From positions 2,259,501 through 2,323,500 of the forward strand of contig JADJWQ010000006.1 of assembly GCA_016716265.1 (NCBI GenBank): DNA of 64,000 bases, read 5' to 3'. Below the pieces are notes generated by a model. It searched no databases and was not told where the DNA came from. It saw nothing but the letters and a program-made list of their open reading frames with translations. The position numbers and the translations under genes were made by a program. Below, piece by piece: positions 10,159 through 19,695 of the stretch (positions are counted from its first letter, which is position 1; each line of letters starts with the position of its first letter). The DNA comes from Planctomycetota bacterium (GTDB lineage: Bacteria > Planctomycetota > UBA1135 > UBA2386).

Positions 10159-11127
10159 TCACCAGGGCCGGGCGAAGAACGCCGGGTCGACCGGCCGCGG
10201 GCTCTGCTCGCGGAACACGAACACGAAGCAGCGGCTGCCGTCGGGCGCGCGGATCCGCAGCTCGACCTGCTCGACCAGCTCGCGCTCCTCGTCGACGAGC
10301 ACGACGGCGTGCTCGATGCCGCCCTCGCCGACCGTGAACAGCCCTTCGCCCTCGAGCCGCACGAGCTCGGGACCGCCCTCGTCGAGCACCTCGGTGCCCG
10401 CGTACTCGAGCTGCTCGGCGCCCGGCAGGCGCTCGAGCAGGCGGCCGACCTCGAGGTGCCCACAGCCGAAGAAGCCGCCGTCGGGCAGCACGCCGCCGAG
10501 CACCCGCCGGGCGTCGCGCAGCGGGGCGCTGATCCGCTCCGGCGGCTCGGTGTGCGATTCGCGCCAGACCGTCTCGCCGTCGCTGCCGAGCGTCTGCCGG
10601 CCGACGATCTCGCCGTCGAGCTCGGCGCGGAAGCGGCCGTGGCCGCCGCACACGAACACGTGCCGGCCGGTCTGCCGCTCGGTGCCGTCCGGCTGCACCA
10701 TCCGCACGGTCAGCAGGAACTCGCGCGCGCTCGCGGCCGGGAACGAGTGCTCGGCGACCTCGCGCAGCATCGCCTCGACCTGCAGGCGATCCATCGACCG
10801 CGGGCCGAACACCAACGCGAGCGCGACCAGGATCACCGCCGCGGCCGCCAGCGCGACCCACGGACGGGCGAGCGCCCGGCGTCTGTCGGCGCGCGCGGGG
10901 ATCGCCGCGACGATCCGCCGCACGCGCGCTTCGCGGGCCTCCCTGCTGTCCTGCAGCATCGTCAACAGCCCGTGCACGAGGCGCTGGTCGAGCAGCGCCT
11001 CGCGGTCGGCGCGCTCGGCCGGCAGGCCGTCGTGCGCCGGCTCCTCGCCGGGCTCGAGCACCGTCTCGTCCCAGTCCGCCCACCGGAGCGTCTCGTCGGG
11101 GCCGGGATCCGCAGGCGACCGCGTCAC
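10159..11127 (-). CDS. Single-span membrane protein, probable anti-sigma partner
   Basis: A protein of 322 residues. An N-terminal soluble part of about 90 residues is followed by one hydrophobic span (ARPWVALAAAAVILVALALV) and a C-terminal domain of about 200 residues, presumably outside the membrane and resembling an outer-membrane-lipoprotein-sorting-like beta fold. The start ATG overlaps the stop of the ECF sigma gene (11124-11127). Sigma gene followed by a one-span protein is the usual arrangement of sigma and anti-sigma factors, so it probably holds or releases that sigma factor. No zinc-binding HxxxCxxC motif is visible, so this is not the ZAS type and the role is inferred from context. 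Confidence 0.55.
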   Translation of the reverse strand: MTRSPADPGPDETLRWADWDETVLEPGEEPAHDGLPAERADREALLDQRLVHGLLTMLQDSREAREARVRRIVAAIPARADRRRALARPWVALAAAAVILVALALVFGPRSMDRLQVEAMLREVAEHSFPAASAREFLLTVRMVQPDGTERQTGRHVFVCGGHGRFRAELDGEIVGRQTLGSDGETVWRESHTEPPERISAPLRDARRVLGGVLPDGGFFGCGHLEVGRLLERLPGAEQLEYAGTEVLDEGGPELVRLEGEGLFTVGEGGIEHAVVLVDEERELVEQVELRIRAPDGSRCFVFVFREQSPRPVDPAFFARPW

Positions 11128-11690
11128 GACTCCGCTCCCCGGAAGTGCGCCTCACCGGCGCCGACACCCTGCTCGCGGAGCCGGCCGCGGATGCACCTCA
11201 TCAGCGCCGCGCGACCGCGCTGCAGGTGCTTCTTGACCGACTCCAGCCCGAGCCCGAGCCGCGGCGCGATGTCCTTGCACTGCAGCCCGTCCTCGTAGTG
11301 CAGGCGGATCGTCGTGCGCTGGTAGTCGGTCAGCCCGTCCATGCAGGTGCGCAGCGCGGCGAGCTTCTCGTCGAGCGTGTCGCCGGCCAGCGCGTGGACG
11401 TCGTCGTTGCCGCGCTCCAGGTGCCGGATCGCCTCCTCGTCGACGAAGTAGACCTTCGACCGCGCGTAGCGGCGCCGCTCGGTCAGCACGAGCTTGGCGG
11501 CGATGCCGCGGACCCACGGGCCGAACGGCAACGAGCGGTCGTAGCGGTCGAGGTTCTTCCAGGCGATCAAGAAGGCCTCCTGGAGCAGGTCGTCGGCGAC
11601 CGCGGCGTCGCGGACCGCGGACAACAGGAAGGCGCGCACGAGGCCCTGGTTCTCGCGGACCAGGATCTCGAAGAGCTCGCGAGAGTCCAA
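11124..11690 (-). CDS. ECF-type RNA polymerase sigma factor
   Basis: A protein of 188 residues from a TTG start at 11690. Region 2 is clear (ENQGLVRAFLLSAVRD, then the DDLLQEAFLIAWKNLDRYD core that binds the -10 element and polymerase) and region 4 is a helix-turn-helix (GLTDYQRTTIRLHYEDGLQCKDIA... LGLESVKKHLQRGRAALMRC). The size fits the two-domain ECF class. Its stop overlaps the start of the membrane protein at 11127, so the two are translationally coupled. It should redirect polymerase to a small regulon in response to a signal through that protein. Confidence 0.88.
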   Translation of the reverse strand: MDSRELFEILVRENQGLVRAFLLSAVRDAAVADDLLQEAFLIAWKNLDRYDRSLPFGPWVRGIAAKLVLTERRRYARSKVYFVDEEAIRHLERGNDDVHALAGDTLDEKLAALRTCMDGLTDYQRTTIRLHYEDGLQCKDIAPRLGLGLESVKKHLQRGRAALMRCIRGRLREQGVGAGEAHFRGAES

Positions 11691-11762
11691 CGGATTGGCC
11701 GGGCTCGGGGTCCTGGGGACGGGCCGAAGTTCACGGCGCGCGCGGGCGTCACCCGCGCGCGG

Positions 11763-12308
11763 TCACTGCACGCGCTCCTTGAACTCGAGCGCCTCGGTGT
11801 CGACGCGGACGCGATCGCCCACCGCGATGATGTTGCTGACCTTGATGCGCACGCCGTTGTCGAGCACGGCGTCCTTCATCCCGGTGCCGGCACCCTTGAC
11901 CGGCGGCTCGCACTCCGCGACGGTCGCGATACACATGCGCGGCGCCGACACCGACACGAGCTCGCCGTTCACGTAGAACCCGGTGTAGCTCTCGGCCTGC
12001 CAGCGGATCGCCTCCTCGGCGGCGTGGTGCGGGCACTGCACTTCCTCGCCCTCGGGCGTGAAGAACACCTCGATGTCGCCGTCGCGGTAGGAGTGGTGCA
12101 GGTCCTTCTCCTCCTTCTCCAGCACCTCGTACTTGGTGTCGGTGTTCTCCTTGAGCTCCGACACCCGCCCGGTCAGCACGTCCTTGACCTTCATCTGGAT
12201 GAACTGGCGCCGGTCGTTGCGCAGGATGTTCCACCAGGTGACGGTGCACATGCGTCCCTCGAACGAGATGATGTTGCCGGGACGGAGATCGAGAACGGAA
12301 AGCTGCAT
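11763..12308 (-). CDS. Elongation factor P-like protein with arginine in the tip loop
   Basis: A protein of 181 residues, the usual EF-P length. The N-terminal KOW-like domain (LDLRPGNIISFEGRMCTV... KVKDVLTGRVSELKENTD), the middle OB domain and the C-terminal OB domain (ending GDRVRVDTEALEF) align along EF-P. EF-P relieves ribosomes stalled at polyproline by reaching the peptidyl-transferase centre. The tip loop that carries the modified lysine (PGKGQ type) reads here RNDRRQF, with arginine and no lysine at the tip. That recalls EfpL/YeiP or rhamnosylated-arginine EF-Ps rather than the lysylated form. It is a single gene with no evident operon partner; a canonical efp may exist elsewhere. Confidence 0.8.
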   Translation of the reverse strand: MQLSVLDLRPGNIISFEGRMCTVTWWNILRNDRRQFIQMKVKDVLTGRVSELKENTDTKYEVLEKEEKDLHHSYRDGDIEVFFTPEGEEVQCPHHAAEEAIRWQAESYTGFYVNGELVSVSAPRMCIATVAECEPPVKGAGTGMKDAVLDNGVRIKVSNIIAVGDRVRVDTEALEFKERVQ

Positions 12309-12669
12309 GATCCCCGCAAGCTAGCGGCCGGCCGGCGCCGCGGGAAGCGCAGCGCGGGCGGCCCGCGGCGCCGGCGCCGCGGCGCGCGGGGTCGTCCCGC
12401 GTGGTTCCCCGCGTGGTTCCCCGCGTGGTTCCCCTCGTGGTTCCCCTCGATGGCGCCGGGCGGACTCCGGCGGTACGGGTGCGATTGCCGACAAAGATCC
12501 TGCCGGCGCGGAACGGCCGGAACCACCGCCGCGGAACGGCGTCCGCGCCGGAATCCCGCCGCGGCGGACCGGGCACCCACCCCGCCCCTCCGCCGCGCGC
12601 CGGGCGCCCCACCCCCGGTCGCCGCACCGTCCCGAGACCCGCCCGCGCCTGCCACCCAGGAGTTCCCCG
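12309..12669. other. 361-bp divergent intergenic region
   Basis: Lies between the leftward EF-P-like gene and the rightward 2103-residue gene and should hold both promoters. Apart from the 12-bp tandem repeat at 12400-12447 and an AGGAG at 12658-12662, 7 nt before the ATG at 12670, nothing recognisable is present. Confidence 0.5.
12400..12447. repeat. Four tandem copies of a 12-bp unit
   Basis: The unit CGTGGTTCCCCG (last base G or T) occurs four times head to tail at 12400, 12412, 12424 and 12436. It lies in the divergent gap between the EF-P-like gene and the large secreted protein gene. It could be a protein-binding array or a simple slippage repeat. Confidence 0.8.
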
Positions 12670-15600
12670 ATGCGTTGGATCCCGCTGCTCCGGGCCGCCC
12701 TGCTGCCCCTCGTCGCCATGACCTCGCACCCGCTGACGACCAAGCTCGCGGCCCAGGGAGTGCCGATCGGCTTTCCCGAGGACTTCGCACTCGCCCAGGA
12801 CCGCGCCGCCCTGCTCGACCGCCTGATCCCCGGCTCCGAGGACGACTACTACTACCGTTGCCTCGAGCGGCAGCACACCGGCGCGCTCGCCGACGTGCCC
12901 GCGCTGCTGCGCGCCTGGGAGCTGCGCCACGGGCGCACCGCGCGGCTGATCGAGATCGAGAACCGGCAGGCGCTGCTGTCGTTCCCGCGCGACGCCAAGG
13001 CGGCGTTCGACCTGCTCCGCGAGCGCATGGGGCTGCGCTTCGACCATCAGCGGCGCGTGCCGGGCGCGGCACCCGACCTGCCGACCCGCCTCGATCCGGC
13101 GCAGTACTCGGTCGCGACGCTGACCCGGACCGCGCTGCAGCGCCATCCGAAGAGCGTCGACGGCTTCCGCGACTCCGCCTTCGACTTCCTGCTGGCGAGC
13201 GGCGACCTCGACGCCGACCGGCTGCGCGACCTGCTGAAGCGCCTGCAGCGGCCGGACGTCCCGAACCTGCCGGCGTTGATCGTCGCCGACCTGAAGCACG
13301 AGGACAGCCGCGGGTTCGGCTCGCTCGGCATCCATCGCCTGCTGCTGCTCGACCAGCTCGACGAGTGCGTGCGGTTGATGCCCGAGCTGCTGGCGGACTC
13401 GGACTTCCCCGACATCTACGCGCGCCGGCTGTGGCCGGGCGGCGACGTCGATCTGCGCAGCGACAGCGCCGAACGCGAGGCGTTCCTGACGCGCCTCGAG
13501 GCCTTCGCGAACCGGCTGCCGGCGGTGCACAACTCGTTCAAGGCGCACGTGCTCTACCACCGGCTCGCGCACGACCGGCAACGCGGCGTGTTCGCCAAGG
13601 ACCGCTTCCTCGCCTACCTGCGGCTACCGCGGCGCAGCAGCTACGTCGAGCCGGAGTTCCTGCGGCGCACGCAGCGCGGCGACCACTACGCCGACCTCGG
13701 CCGCCAGTACGCGACCGGCATGCTGCCGGTGCAGGACGACGAGGTGCTGGTCCGCGACTACTTCGAGCACTTCTTCGCGACCGAGGACGACTACCGGCCG
13801 TACACCGAGCTGGTCCGCGAGAGCTGGCTGCGGCGCGTGTTCGCCGAGACCAAGCTGCTGCTCGGCACCGGCGATTCGCCGGAGCGTTGGTACTCGCTGC
13901 TCGGTGACCCGGTCTACCTCGAGCAGCTCCGCACGCGGGTCGAGATCGAGTTCGCGCCGACCCAACCGGTCTTCTACGGCGCGCAGGACCGCGTCTCGAT
14001 CGACGTCGACCTGAAGAACGTCGGCACGCTGCTGGTCAAGGTCTTCGAGATCAACGCGTTCAACTACTACGTCGAGAACGGCAAGCAGGTCGATGCGACG
14101 ATCCCGCTGGACGGCCTCGTCGCCAATCAGGAGCTGCGCTTCGAATACGGGGACAGCCCATTGCGCCGCATCCGCCGCCGCTTCGAGTTCCCGAATCTCG
14201 ACCGGCCCGGCGTCTACGTCGTCGAGCTGATCGGCAACGGGCTGTCGAGCCGCGCCGTGATCCACAAGGGGCGGCTCTTCGAGACCGAGCGCATCGGTGC
14301 CGCCGGCCACGTGTTCACGGTCCGCGACGACGGCGGCCGGATCGTGCCCGACGCCACGCTGTGGCTGGCCGGGCGCGAATTCCGCGCCGACCAGAACGGC
14401 GAGATCGCGGTGCCGTTCTCGACGCAGCCCGGCCCGCAGAAGATCGTGCTGCGCGGCAACGGCATCGCGACGCTCGAGCAATTCGAGCACCGCGCCGAGG
14501 GCTACGAGCTGCGCGCCGGCATCCTGCTCGAGCGCGAGGAACTGCTGAGCGAGGGCACCGCGCACGTCACGGTGCGGCCACGGCTGGTGGTCGCCGGCAC
14601 CGACGTACCGGTCAGCCTGGCGCTGCTGAAGGACGTGCGGTTGTCGGTCGCCACCGTCGACGTGCACGGCGTGGCCTCGTCGCAGGAGCTGCGCGACTTC
14701 GAGCTCGCCGCCGACCGCGACGCGGTGCACGAGATCCGGGTGCCGCGCGAGCTGCAGCGCATCGAGATCACGCTGCGCGCGCGGATCGAGAACCTGAGCC
14801 GCGGCGAGACGCAGGACCTGCAGGCCGGGCCCGAGACGTTCGGCATGAACGGCATCGACGCGACCGCGGACACGTCGTGCGCGCTCCTGTCGCGCACCGC
14901 CGCCGGCTTCGTGCTCGACGTGCGCGGCAAGAACGGCGAGCCGGTCAAGGACCGCGCGGTGCACGTCGCCCTGCAGCACCGGCAGTTCACCGACGCCGCG
15001 CACTTCGATCTGAAGACCGACGCCGCGGGTCGCGTGAACCTCGGCCCGCTCGACGGCATCACGAGCGTCCGGCTGACGGGCGTCTCCCCGAACGACAGCA
15101 CCTGGACGCTGCCGCAGGACCGCCGCACCTGGCCCGCGCGGCTGACCGGCCGCACCGGCGACACGCTGCGCGTCGCGTGGCTCGGCGACCAGCGCCGGCT
15201 CGACCGCTCGGCGGTGTCGCTGCTCGAGGTCTGCGGCGGCGTGTTCGTCCGCGATCGCTTCACGAACCTCGGGCTCCGCGACGGCTTCCTCGAGCTGCGC
15301 GACCTGCCGGCGGGCGACTACGACCTGCTGCTCGAGCAGGAGGGTCAGCGCATCGCGGTCAGCATCACGACCGGCGCGGTGCGCGACGACCGGTTGGTCG
15401 GCGACCACCGGATGCTCGAGCGCGGCGCCGACGCACCGCTGCACGTGACCGGCATCGCGATCTCGGATGCCAATGTCGAGGTGCGCCTCGCCAATGCACG
15501 TCCCGACGCGCGCGTGCACGTCGTCGCGACGCGCTACCAGCGCGCCTGGCCGGCGTCGCCGGACATCGGCGCCTCGCCGAACGCGCTACCGGCGATCGTC

Positions 15601-18600
15601 GAGCTCGACCACCCGGAGTCGACCTACGACTCCGGCCGCGAGATCGGCGACGAATACCGCTACATCCTCGAGCGGCGGCTCGCCGCACGCTTCCCGGGCA
15701 ACATGCTGCAGCGCCCGGGCCTCGTGCTGAACCCGTGGGCACTCGACGAGGCCGACACGCTCGCGCAGGCCGAGGGCGGCGCCGGCGGTCGCTTCGGGGC
15801 GCCGTCCGGCCGCGCCCGGCGTGGCCGCGCCGAAGGCGAGTCCGGGGGCGAATGGGGCGGCGCGGTCTCGCCGAGCACCTACCCGAATCTCGACTTCCTG
15901 CCGCGCGCAGCGGCCGTGCTGCTGAACCTGCGGCCTGACGCCGACGGCGTCGTGCGCATCCCGCGCGCCGACCTCGGCGACGGCCAGGAGCTGCACGTGT
16001 TCGCGGTCGACCTGACCGACACCGTCTACCGCACGGTCGCCCTGCCGGAACGGCCGCTCCAGCCGCGCGACCGCCGGCTGATCCTCGCGCTCGACGCCGA
16101 GCGCCACTACACCGAGCAGCGCCGGATCGAGTTCGTCGCCGCCGGCGCGCAGGCGACCGTCGAGGACGCGGCGAGCGCGTCGGTCGAGGTGTACGGGTCG
16201 CTCGCGGACGTGCACCGGCTGTTCGGCACGCTGTCCGGCAATGCCGACCTGCAGCAGTTCGCGTTCGTGCTGCGCTGGCCGCAGCTCGACGACACCGAGA
16301 AGCGGGCGCTCTACTCCGAGCACGCCTGCCACGAGCTGCACTTCTTCCTGTGGAACAAGGACCGCGCGTTCTTCGACGCCGTCGTGCGGCCGTACCTGCA
16401 GAACAAGCTGCACAAGACGTTCATGGACGACTGGCTGCTCGGCAACGAGCTGAGCGGCTACCTGGAGCCGTGGGCATTCGCGCGCCTCAACGCAGTGGAG
16501 CGCATCCTGCTCGCGCGCCGCATCACCGACGAGCGCGACCCGACCACGCGCCAGCTCCGCGAGCTGCTCGATATGCAGCCGCCGGACGTCACGGCGACCC
16601 TGCTGCTGTTCGACGCGACGCTGCAGGCCGGCGCTCTCGACGCCCGCCGTCAGCTCGGCGACCAGCTGCGCGCACTGCGCGGCGCGCTGCGCGAATCCGA
16701 GGAGCTCGCGCGCGCCGCGGTCCCCGCGCCCGCTCCGCCGCCCGGCGCGCCGCCGGCGCGCGACGGCGCCGAGGACGACAAGGCCAAGGACGAGCGCCAG
16801 AACCTCGAGCCCGCCGACGCCCCCGCCGCGGCGGCCGGGGGGCTCGTGGAGGAGATGCGTCGCGACGCCGACCGCCGCACGCAGGGTCGCGCGTTCTTCC
16901 GCGGTCCGGAGCCGACCCGCTTGTGGGTCGAGAACAACTACTGGCACCGCCGCATCGAGGAGCAGGTCGCGAGTCTGATCGACGTCAATGCGTTCTGGCT
17001 CGACTTCGCCACCGCGACGCCCGGGCAGCCGTTCACGTCCGAGCATCTGGCGTCGGCCGCGAAGGACAGCTCGTTCGCCGAGATGATGCTCGCGCTGGCG
17101 GTGCTCGACCTGCCGTTCCAGGCCACCGAGCCCGCGTCGACGATCGACGGCAGCCGCCTGACGCTGCGCGCCGAGACGCCGCTGCTGCTGGTATCCAAGG
17201 AGGTGCGGCCGGCGTCGCCCGCGGCGGACGCGACGCCGATCCTCGTCAGCCAGAACGTGTTCCGGCTCGACGACCGCTATCGGTACGAGGGCAATCAACA
17301 GGTCGAGAAGTTCATCGACGGTGAGCTGCTGACCGGCATCGCCTACGGCGCGCACGTCGTGCTCACCAACCCGACCTCGGCCGCGCAGACCCTCGAGCTG
17401 CTGCTGCAGATCCCGCGCGGCGCGCTGCCGCTCGACAGCGGCTACGAGACCCGCACCGTCAGCGTGCAGCTCGGCGCATACTCGACGACCACCGCCGAGT
17501 ACCACTTCTACTTCCCGGCGCCGGGCGACTTCTCGCACTTCCCGGTGCACGTCGCCCGCGACGGTCAGCTGTCCGCGTTCGCGGCGCCGGCGGTCCGGCA
17601 CGTCGTGGCGGTGCCGACCGTCGTCGACACCACGAGCTGGGAGCACGTCTCGCAGAGCGGCACACCCGACGAGGTGTTCGCGTATCTGGAGAGCGCCAAC
17701 CTGCAGCGCGTGCAGATCGCGGATCTCGCGTGGCGCATGCGCGACCAGGGGTTCTTCCGTCGTGCGACCGACTGGCTGCGGGCACACCACACCTACGACG
17801 GCACCCTGTGGTCGTACGGCGTGCTGCACGGCGACGCTCGCGTCGTGCGCGAGTGGCTCGAGCACCAGGACGGCTTCGTCGCCCGCTGTGGCAGCGCACT
17901 GGAGTCGCAGCTGCTGACGATCGATCCGATCGAGCGCCACACCTGGCAGCAGATCGACTACTCGCCGCTGTTCAACGCCCGCGCGCACCGCTTCGGCGAC
18001 CACCGTCAGATCCTCAACGGGAGCCTGGCGGGACAGTACCTGCGGCTGCTCGACATCCTGGTCCACCGTCCGCGGCTCGACTCCGAGGACTGGCTGACGA
18101 CCACCTACTACCTGCTGCTGCAGGACCGTATCGAGGACGCGCTCGCCGCGTTCCGCAAGGTCGAGCCACGCGAGCTGCCGTCGCAGATCCAGTACGACTA
18201 CATGCGCGCCTACCTCGACTTCTTCAGTGCGGACCACGCGGTCGCGCGGGGCATCGCCGAGCGCTACCGGGACCACCCGGTCACCCGCTGGCGCGACCTG
18301 TTCCGCGAGGTCCTCGCGCAGCTCGACGAGGCCGAGGGCAAGACTGCCGGCCGCACCGGCGACACCGAGTCGCCCGGCGCCGGCCGCCCGGATCTCGCCG
18401 CCACCGAGCCGACGCTCGAGCTGAGCGTCGACGGCCGCCGCCTGAAGCTGCGCTACGGCAACCTGGGCGAGTGCGAGGTCGCCTACTACCGGATGGACAT
18501 CGAGTTCCTGTTCTCGACCAACCCGTTCGTCCAGCAGGGCTCTGGCTCGTTCCAGTTCATCCGCCCCAATCGCAGCGACCCGCTGCGGCTGCCCGCCGGC

Positions 18601-18981
18601 CAATCGGAGCTGACCTTCGAACTGCCGGAGGAGTTCGCCAATGCGAACGTGCTGGTCGAGGTCCGCGGCGCCGGCATCGTCCGTCGCCAGGCGTGCTACG
18701 CCAACTCGCTCGCGGTGCAGGTGATCGAGGGCTACGGCCAGGTGCGCGTCACCGACGCCGGGACCGGCCGGCCGCTGCCCAAGGTCTACGTCAAGGTCTA
18801 CGCCCGCGAGCCCGGCGGCCGCGTGCGCTTCCACAAGGACGGCTACACCGACCTCCGCGGCCGCTTCGACTACGTGTCGGTCTCGGCCGAGGGCCAGACC
18901 GGCGCCGAGCGCTACGCGATCCTCATCCTCAGCGACGACGCCGGCGCCGAGATCCGCGAGGCCGCCCCGCCGAAGCAGTGA
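12670..18981 (+). CDS. Giant exported protein of unknown function (2103 residues)
   Basis: An N-terminal hydrophobic segment (MRWIPLLRAALLPLVAMTS) looks like a signal peptide. A helical region of about 400 residues follows, then a long series of beta-rich domains. Some have carboxypeptidase-regulatory or macroglobulin character (VFTVRDDGGRIVPDATLWLA at about residue 545; VRVTDAGTGRPLPKVYVKVY near residue 2030). Two low-complexity linkers sit near residues 1035-1065 (Gly/Arg) and 1350-1393 (Pro/Ala/Glu). The layout is reminiscent of alpha-2-macroglobulin-like envelope proteins, but no thioester motif was seen, so the family is not claimed. AGGAG 7 nt upstream supports the ATG. It is likely in the periplasm or on the cell surface, perhaps as a structural or protective protein. 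Confidence 0.75.
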   Translation: MRWIPLLRAALLPLVAMTSHPLTTKLAAQGVPIGFPEDFALAQDRAALLDRLIPGSEDDYYYRCLERQHTGALADVPALLRAWELRHGRTARLIEIENRQALLSFPRDAKAAFDLLRERMGLRFDHQRRVPGAAPDLPTRLDPAQYSVATLTRTALQRHPKSVDGFRDSAFDFLLASGDLDADRLRDLLKRLQRPDVPNLPALIVADLKHEDSRGFGSLGIHRLLLLDQLDECVRLMPELLADSDFPDIYARRLWPGGDVDLRSDSAEREAFLTRLEAFANRLPAVHNSFKAHVLYHRLAHDRQRGVFAKDRFLAYLRLPRRSSYVEPEFLRRTQRGDHYADLGRQYATGMLPVQDDEVLVRDYFEHFFATEDDYRPYTELVRESWLRRVFAETKLLLGTGDSPERWYSLLGDPVYLEQLRTRVEIEFAPTQPVFYGAQDRVSIDVDLKNVGTLLVKVFEINAFNYYVENGKQVDATIPLDGLVANQELRFEYGDSPLRRIRRRFEFPNLDRPGVYVVELIGNGLSSRAVIHKGRLFETERIGAAGHVFTVRDDGGRIVPDATLWLAGREFRADQNGEIAVPFSTQPGPQKIVLRGNGIATLEQFEHRAEGYELRAGILLEREELLSEGTAHVTVRPRLVVAGTDVPVSLALLKDVRLSVATVDVHGVASSQELRDFELAADRDAVHEIRVPRELQRIEITLRARIENLSRGETQDLQAGPETFGMNGIDATADTSCALLSRTAAGFVLDVRGKNGEPVKDRAVHVALQHRQFTDAAHFDLKTDAAGRVNLGPLDGITSVRLTGVSPNDSTWTLPQDRRTWPARLTGRTGDTLRVAWLGDQRRLDRSAVSLLEVCGGVFVRDRFTNLGLRDGFLELRDLPAGDYDLLLEQEGQRIAVSITTGAVRDDRLVGDHRMLERGADAPLHVTGIAISDANVEVRLANARPDARVHVVATRYQRAWPASPDIGASPNALPAIVELDHPESTYDSGREIGDEYRYILERRLAARFPGNMLQRPGLVLNPWALDEADTLAQAEGGAGGRFGAPSGRARRGRAEGESGGEWGGAVSPSTYPNLDFLPRAAAVLLNLRPDADGVVRIPRADLGDGQELHVFAVDLTDTVYRTVALPERPLQPRDRRLILALDAERHYTEQRRIEFVAAGAQATVEDAASASVEVYGSLADVHRLFGTLSGNADLQQFAFVLRWPQLDDTEKRALYSEHACHELHFFLWNKDRAFFDAVVRPYLQNKLHKTFMDDWLLGNELSGYLEPWAFARLNAVERILLARRITDERDPTTRQLRELLDMQPPDVTATLLLFDATLQAGALDARRQLGDQLRALRGALRESEELARAAVPAPAPPPGAPPARDGAEDDKAKDERQNLEPADAPAAAAGGLVEEMRRDADRRTQGRAFFRGPEPTRLWVENNYWHRRIEEQVASLIDVNAFWLDFATATPGQPFTSEHLASAAKDSSFAEMMLALAVLDLPFQATEPASTIDGSRLTLRAETPLLLVSKEVRPASPAADATPILVSQNVFRLDDRYRYEGNQQVEKFIDGELLTGIAYGAHVVLTNPTSAAQTLELLLQIPRGALPLDSGYETRTVSVQLGAYSTTTAEYHFYFPAPGDFSHFPVHVARDGQLSAFAAPAVRHVVAVPTVVDTTSWEHVSQSGTPDEVFAYLESANLQRVQIADLAWRMRDQGFFRRATDWLRAHHTYDGTLWSYGVLHGDARVVREWLEHQDGFVARCGSALESQLLTIDPIERHTWQQIDYSPLFNARAHRFGDHRQILNGSLAGQYLRLLDILVHRPRLDSEDWLTTTYYLLLQDRIEDALAAFRKVEPRELPSQIQYDYMRAYLDFFSADHAVARGIAERYRDHPVTRWRDLFREVLAQLDEAEGKTAGRTGDTESPGAGRPDLAATEPTLELSVDGRRLKLRYGNLGECEVAYYRMDIEFLFSTNPFVQQGSGSFQFIRPNRSDPLRLPAGQSELTFELPEEFANANVLVEVRGAGIVRRQACYANSLAVQVIEGYGQVRVTDAGTGRPLPKVYVKVYAREPGGRVRFHKDGYTDLRGRFDYVSVSAEGQTGAERYAILILSDDAGAEIREAAPPKQ

Positions 18982-19281
18982 GGAACCGCGGGCGCCGGGT
19001 CACGGGCCTCGATCAGCACGTCCGGCGCCGCGGCGGGAGCGGGTGCGAACGAGGCGAACAGGACTACGTCCCGGAGGGCTTCGCCCAAGGCGTGGTCCCG
19101 CCGGCGGTCCGGCGCGCGTCTCGCGCAGGCATGGCGCACGACGCGCGCCGTGGCCGCGGGATAGGCCACGGACAGTGGACCCCGTCACCCGCACGGCGGG
19201 TGGCGGGACATTGCAGGGACCGGAGACCGTTCAGTGCTCGATGATGATGCTGAGCGCACCGCTCAGCTCGAAGCAGCCCTG
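18982..19281. other. Gap of about 300 bp with no recognised gene
   Basis: Between the convergent large secreted gene and the small secreted gene. The only notable content is the 17-codon in-frame continuation (19231-19281) behind the UGA of the small secreted gene. No RNA gene or terminator with a T-run was seen. Confidence 0.4.
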
Positions 19282-19695
19282 TCAAGTGCAGTAGCAGAAC
19301 ACCTGGGCCGCCAGGGTCGCGCCGACCAATGCGGGCGCGTTCGGCACGTTCAGCGTCCACGAGCCGGCCTGTCCCTGCGGCGGGAACCAGCCGAGCTCGC
19401 CACCGAGCGGTGCGGGGTAGAAGACACAGGGACCCGCGGCGCAGGTGATCGGCGCGAAGAACGAGATCCCACTACCGACCGGCGGGACGCCGAGCACGGC
19501 GTAGGCCCGGCGCGTCGACGTCGCGCAGGTGTAGCTGAACGTGAACGTCTGGCCGAGCCGCGCCGCCGCGTCGTGCGTTGGATAGGGGGCTCCCGCGCAG
19601 CCGGTGTTCGGCACCTGGGTGACCTGGGCGGACAGAGTGGACGCGAACAGCGCGAGCGCCGCGACGACCACCACGGAGAGAGCTTTGGATCGCAT
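19282..19695 (-). CDS. Small secreted protein ending at a suspect UGA
   Basis: A protein of 137 residues with a signal peptide (MRSKALSVVVVAALALFASTLSAQ). The mature part has several cysteines and ends SWTLNVPNAPALVGATLAAQVFCYCT. That closing pattern (P-ALVG-TL-AQ) is the start of the final strands of the beta module seen at the C-termini of the 8364 and 27275 proteins. Here UGA at 19282-19284 interrupts it, yet the same frame continues QGCFELSGALSIIIEH to a second UGA at 19231, which looks like the missing final strand. The gene may be truncated by a nonsense mutation, be a base-call error, or use readthrough. Function unknown. Confidence 0.65.
   Translation of the reverse strand: MRSKALSVVVVAALALFASTLSAQVTQVPNTGCAGAPYPTHDAAARLGQTFTFSYTCATSTRRAYAVLGVPPVGSGISFFAPITCAAGPCVFYPAPLGGELGWFPPQGQAGSWTLNVPNAPALVGATLAAQVFCYCT

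Noticed and set aside
12400..12447. Short tandem repeats as a CRISPR array
   Set aside because: The units are 12 bp with no spacers and no cas genes nearby. The same holds for the 15-bp units at 41671.
18912..19169. 85-residue minus-strand frame overlapping the end of the giant secreted gene
   Set aside because: It lacks domain or signal features and overlaps a well-supported coding end; the composition is that of a shadow frame.
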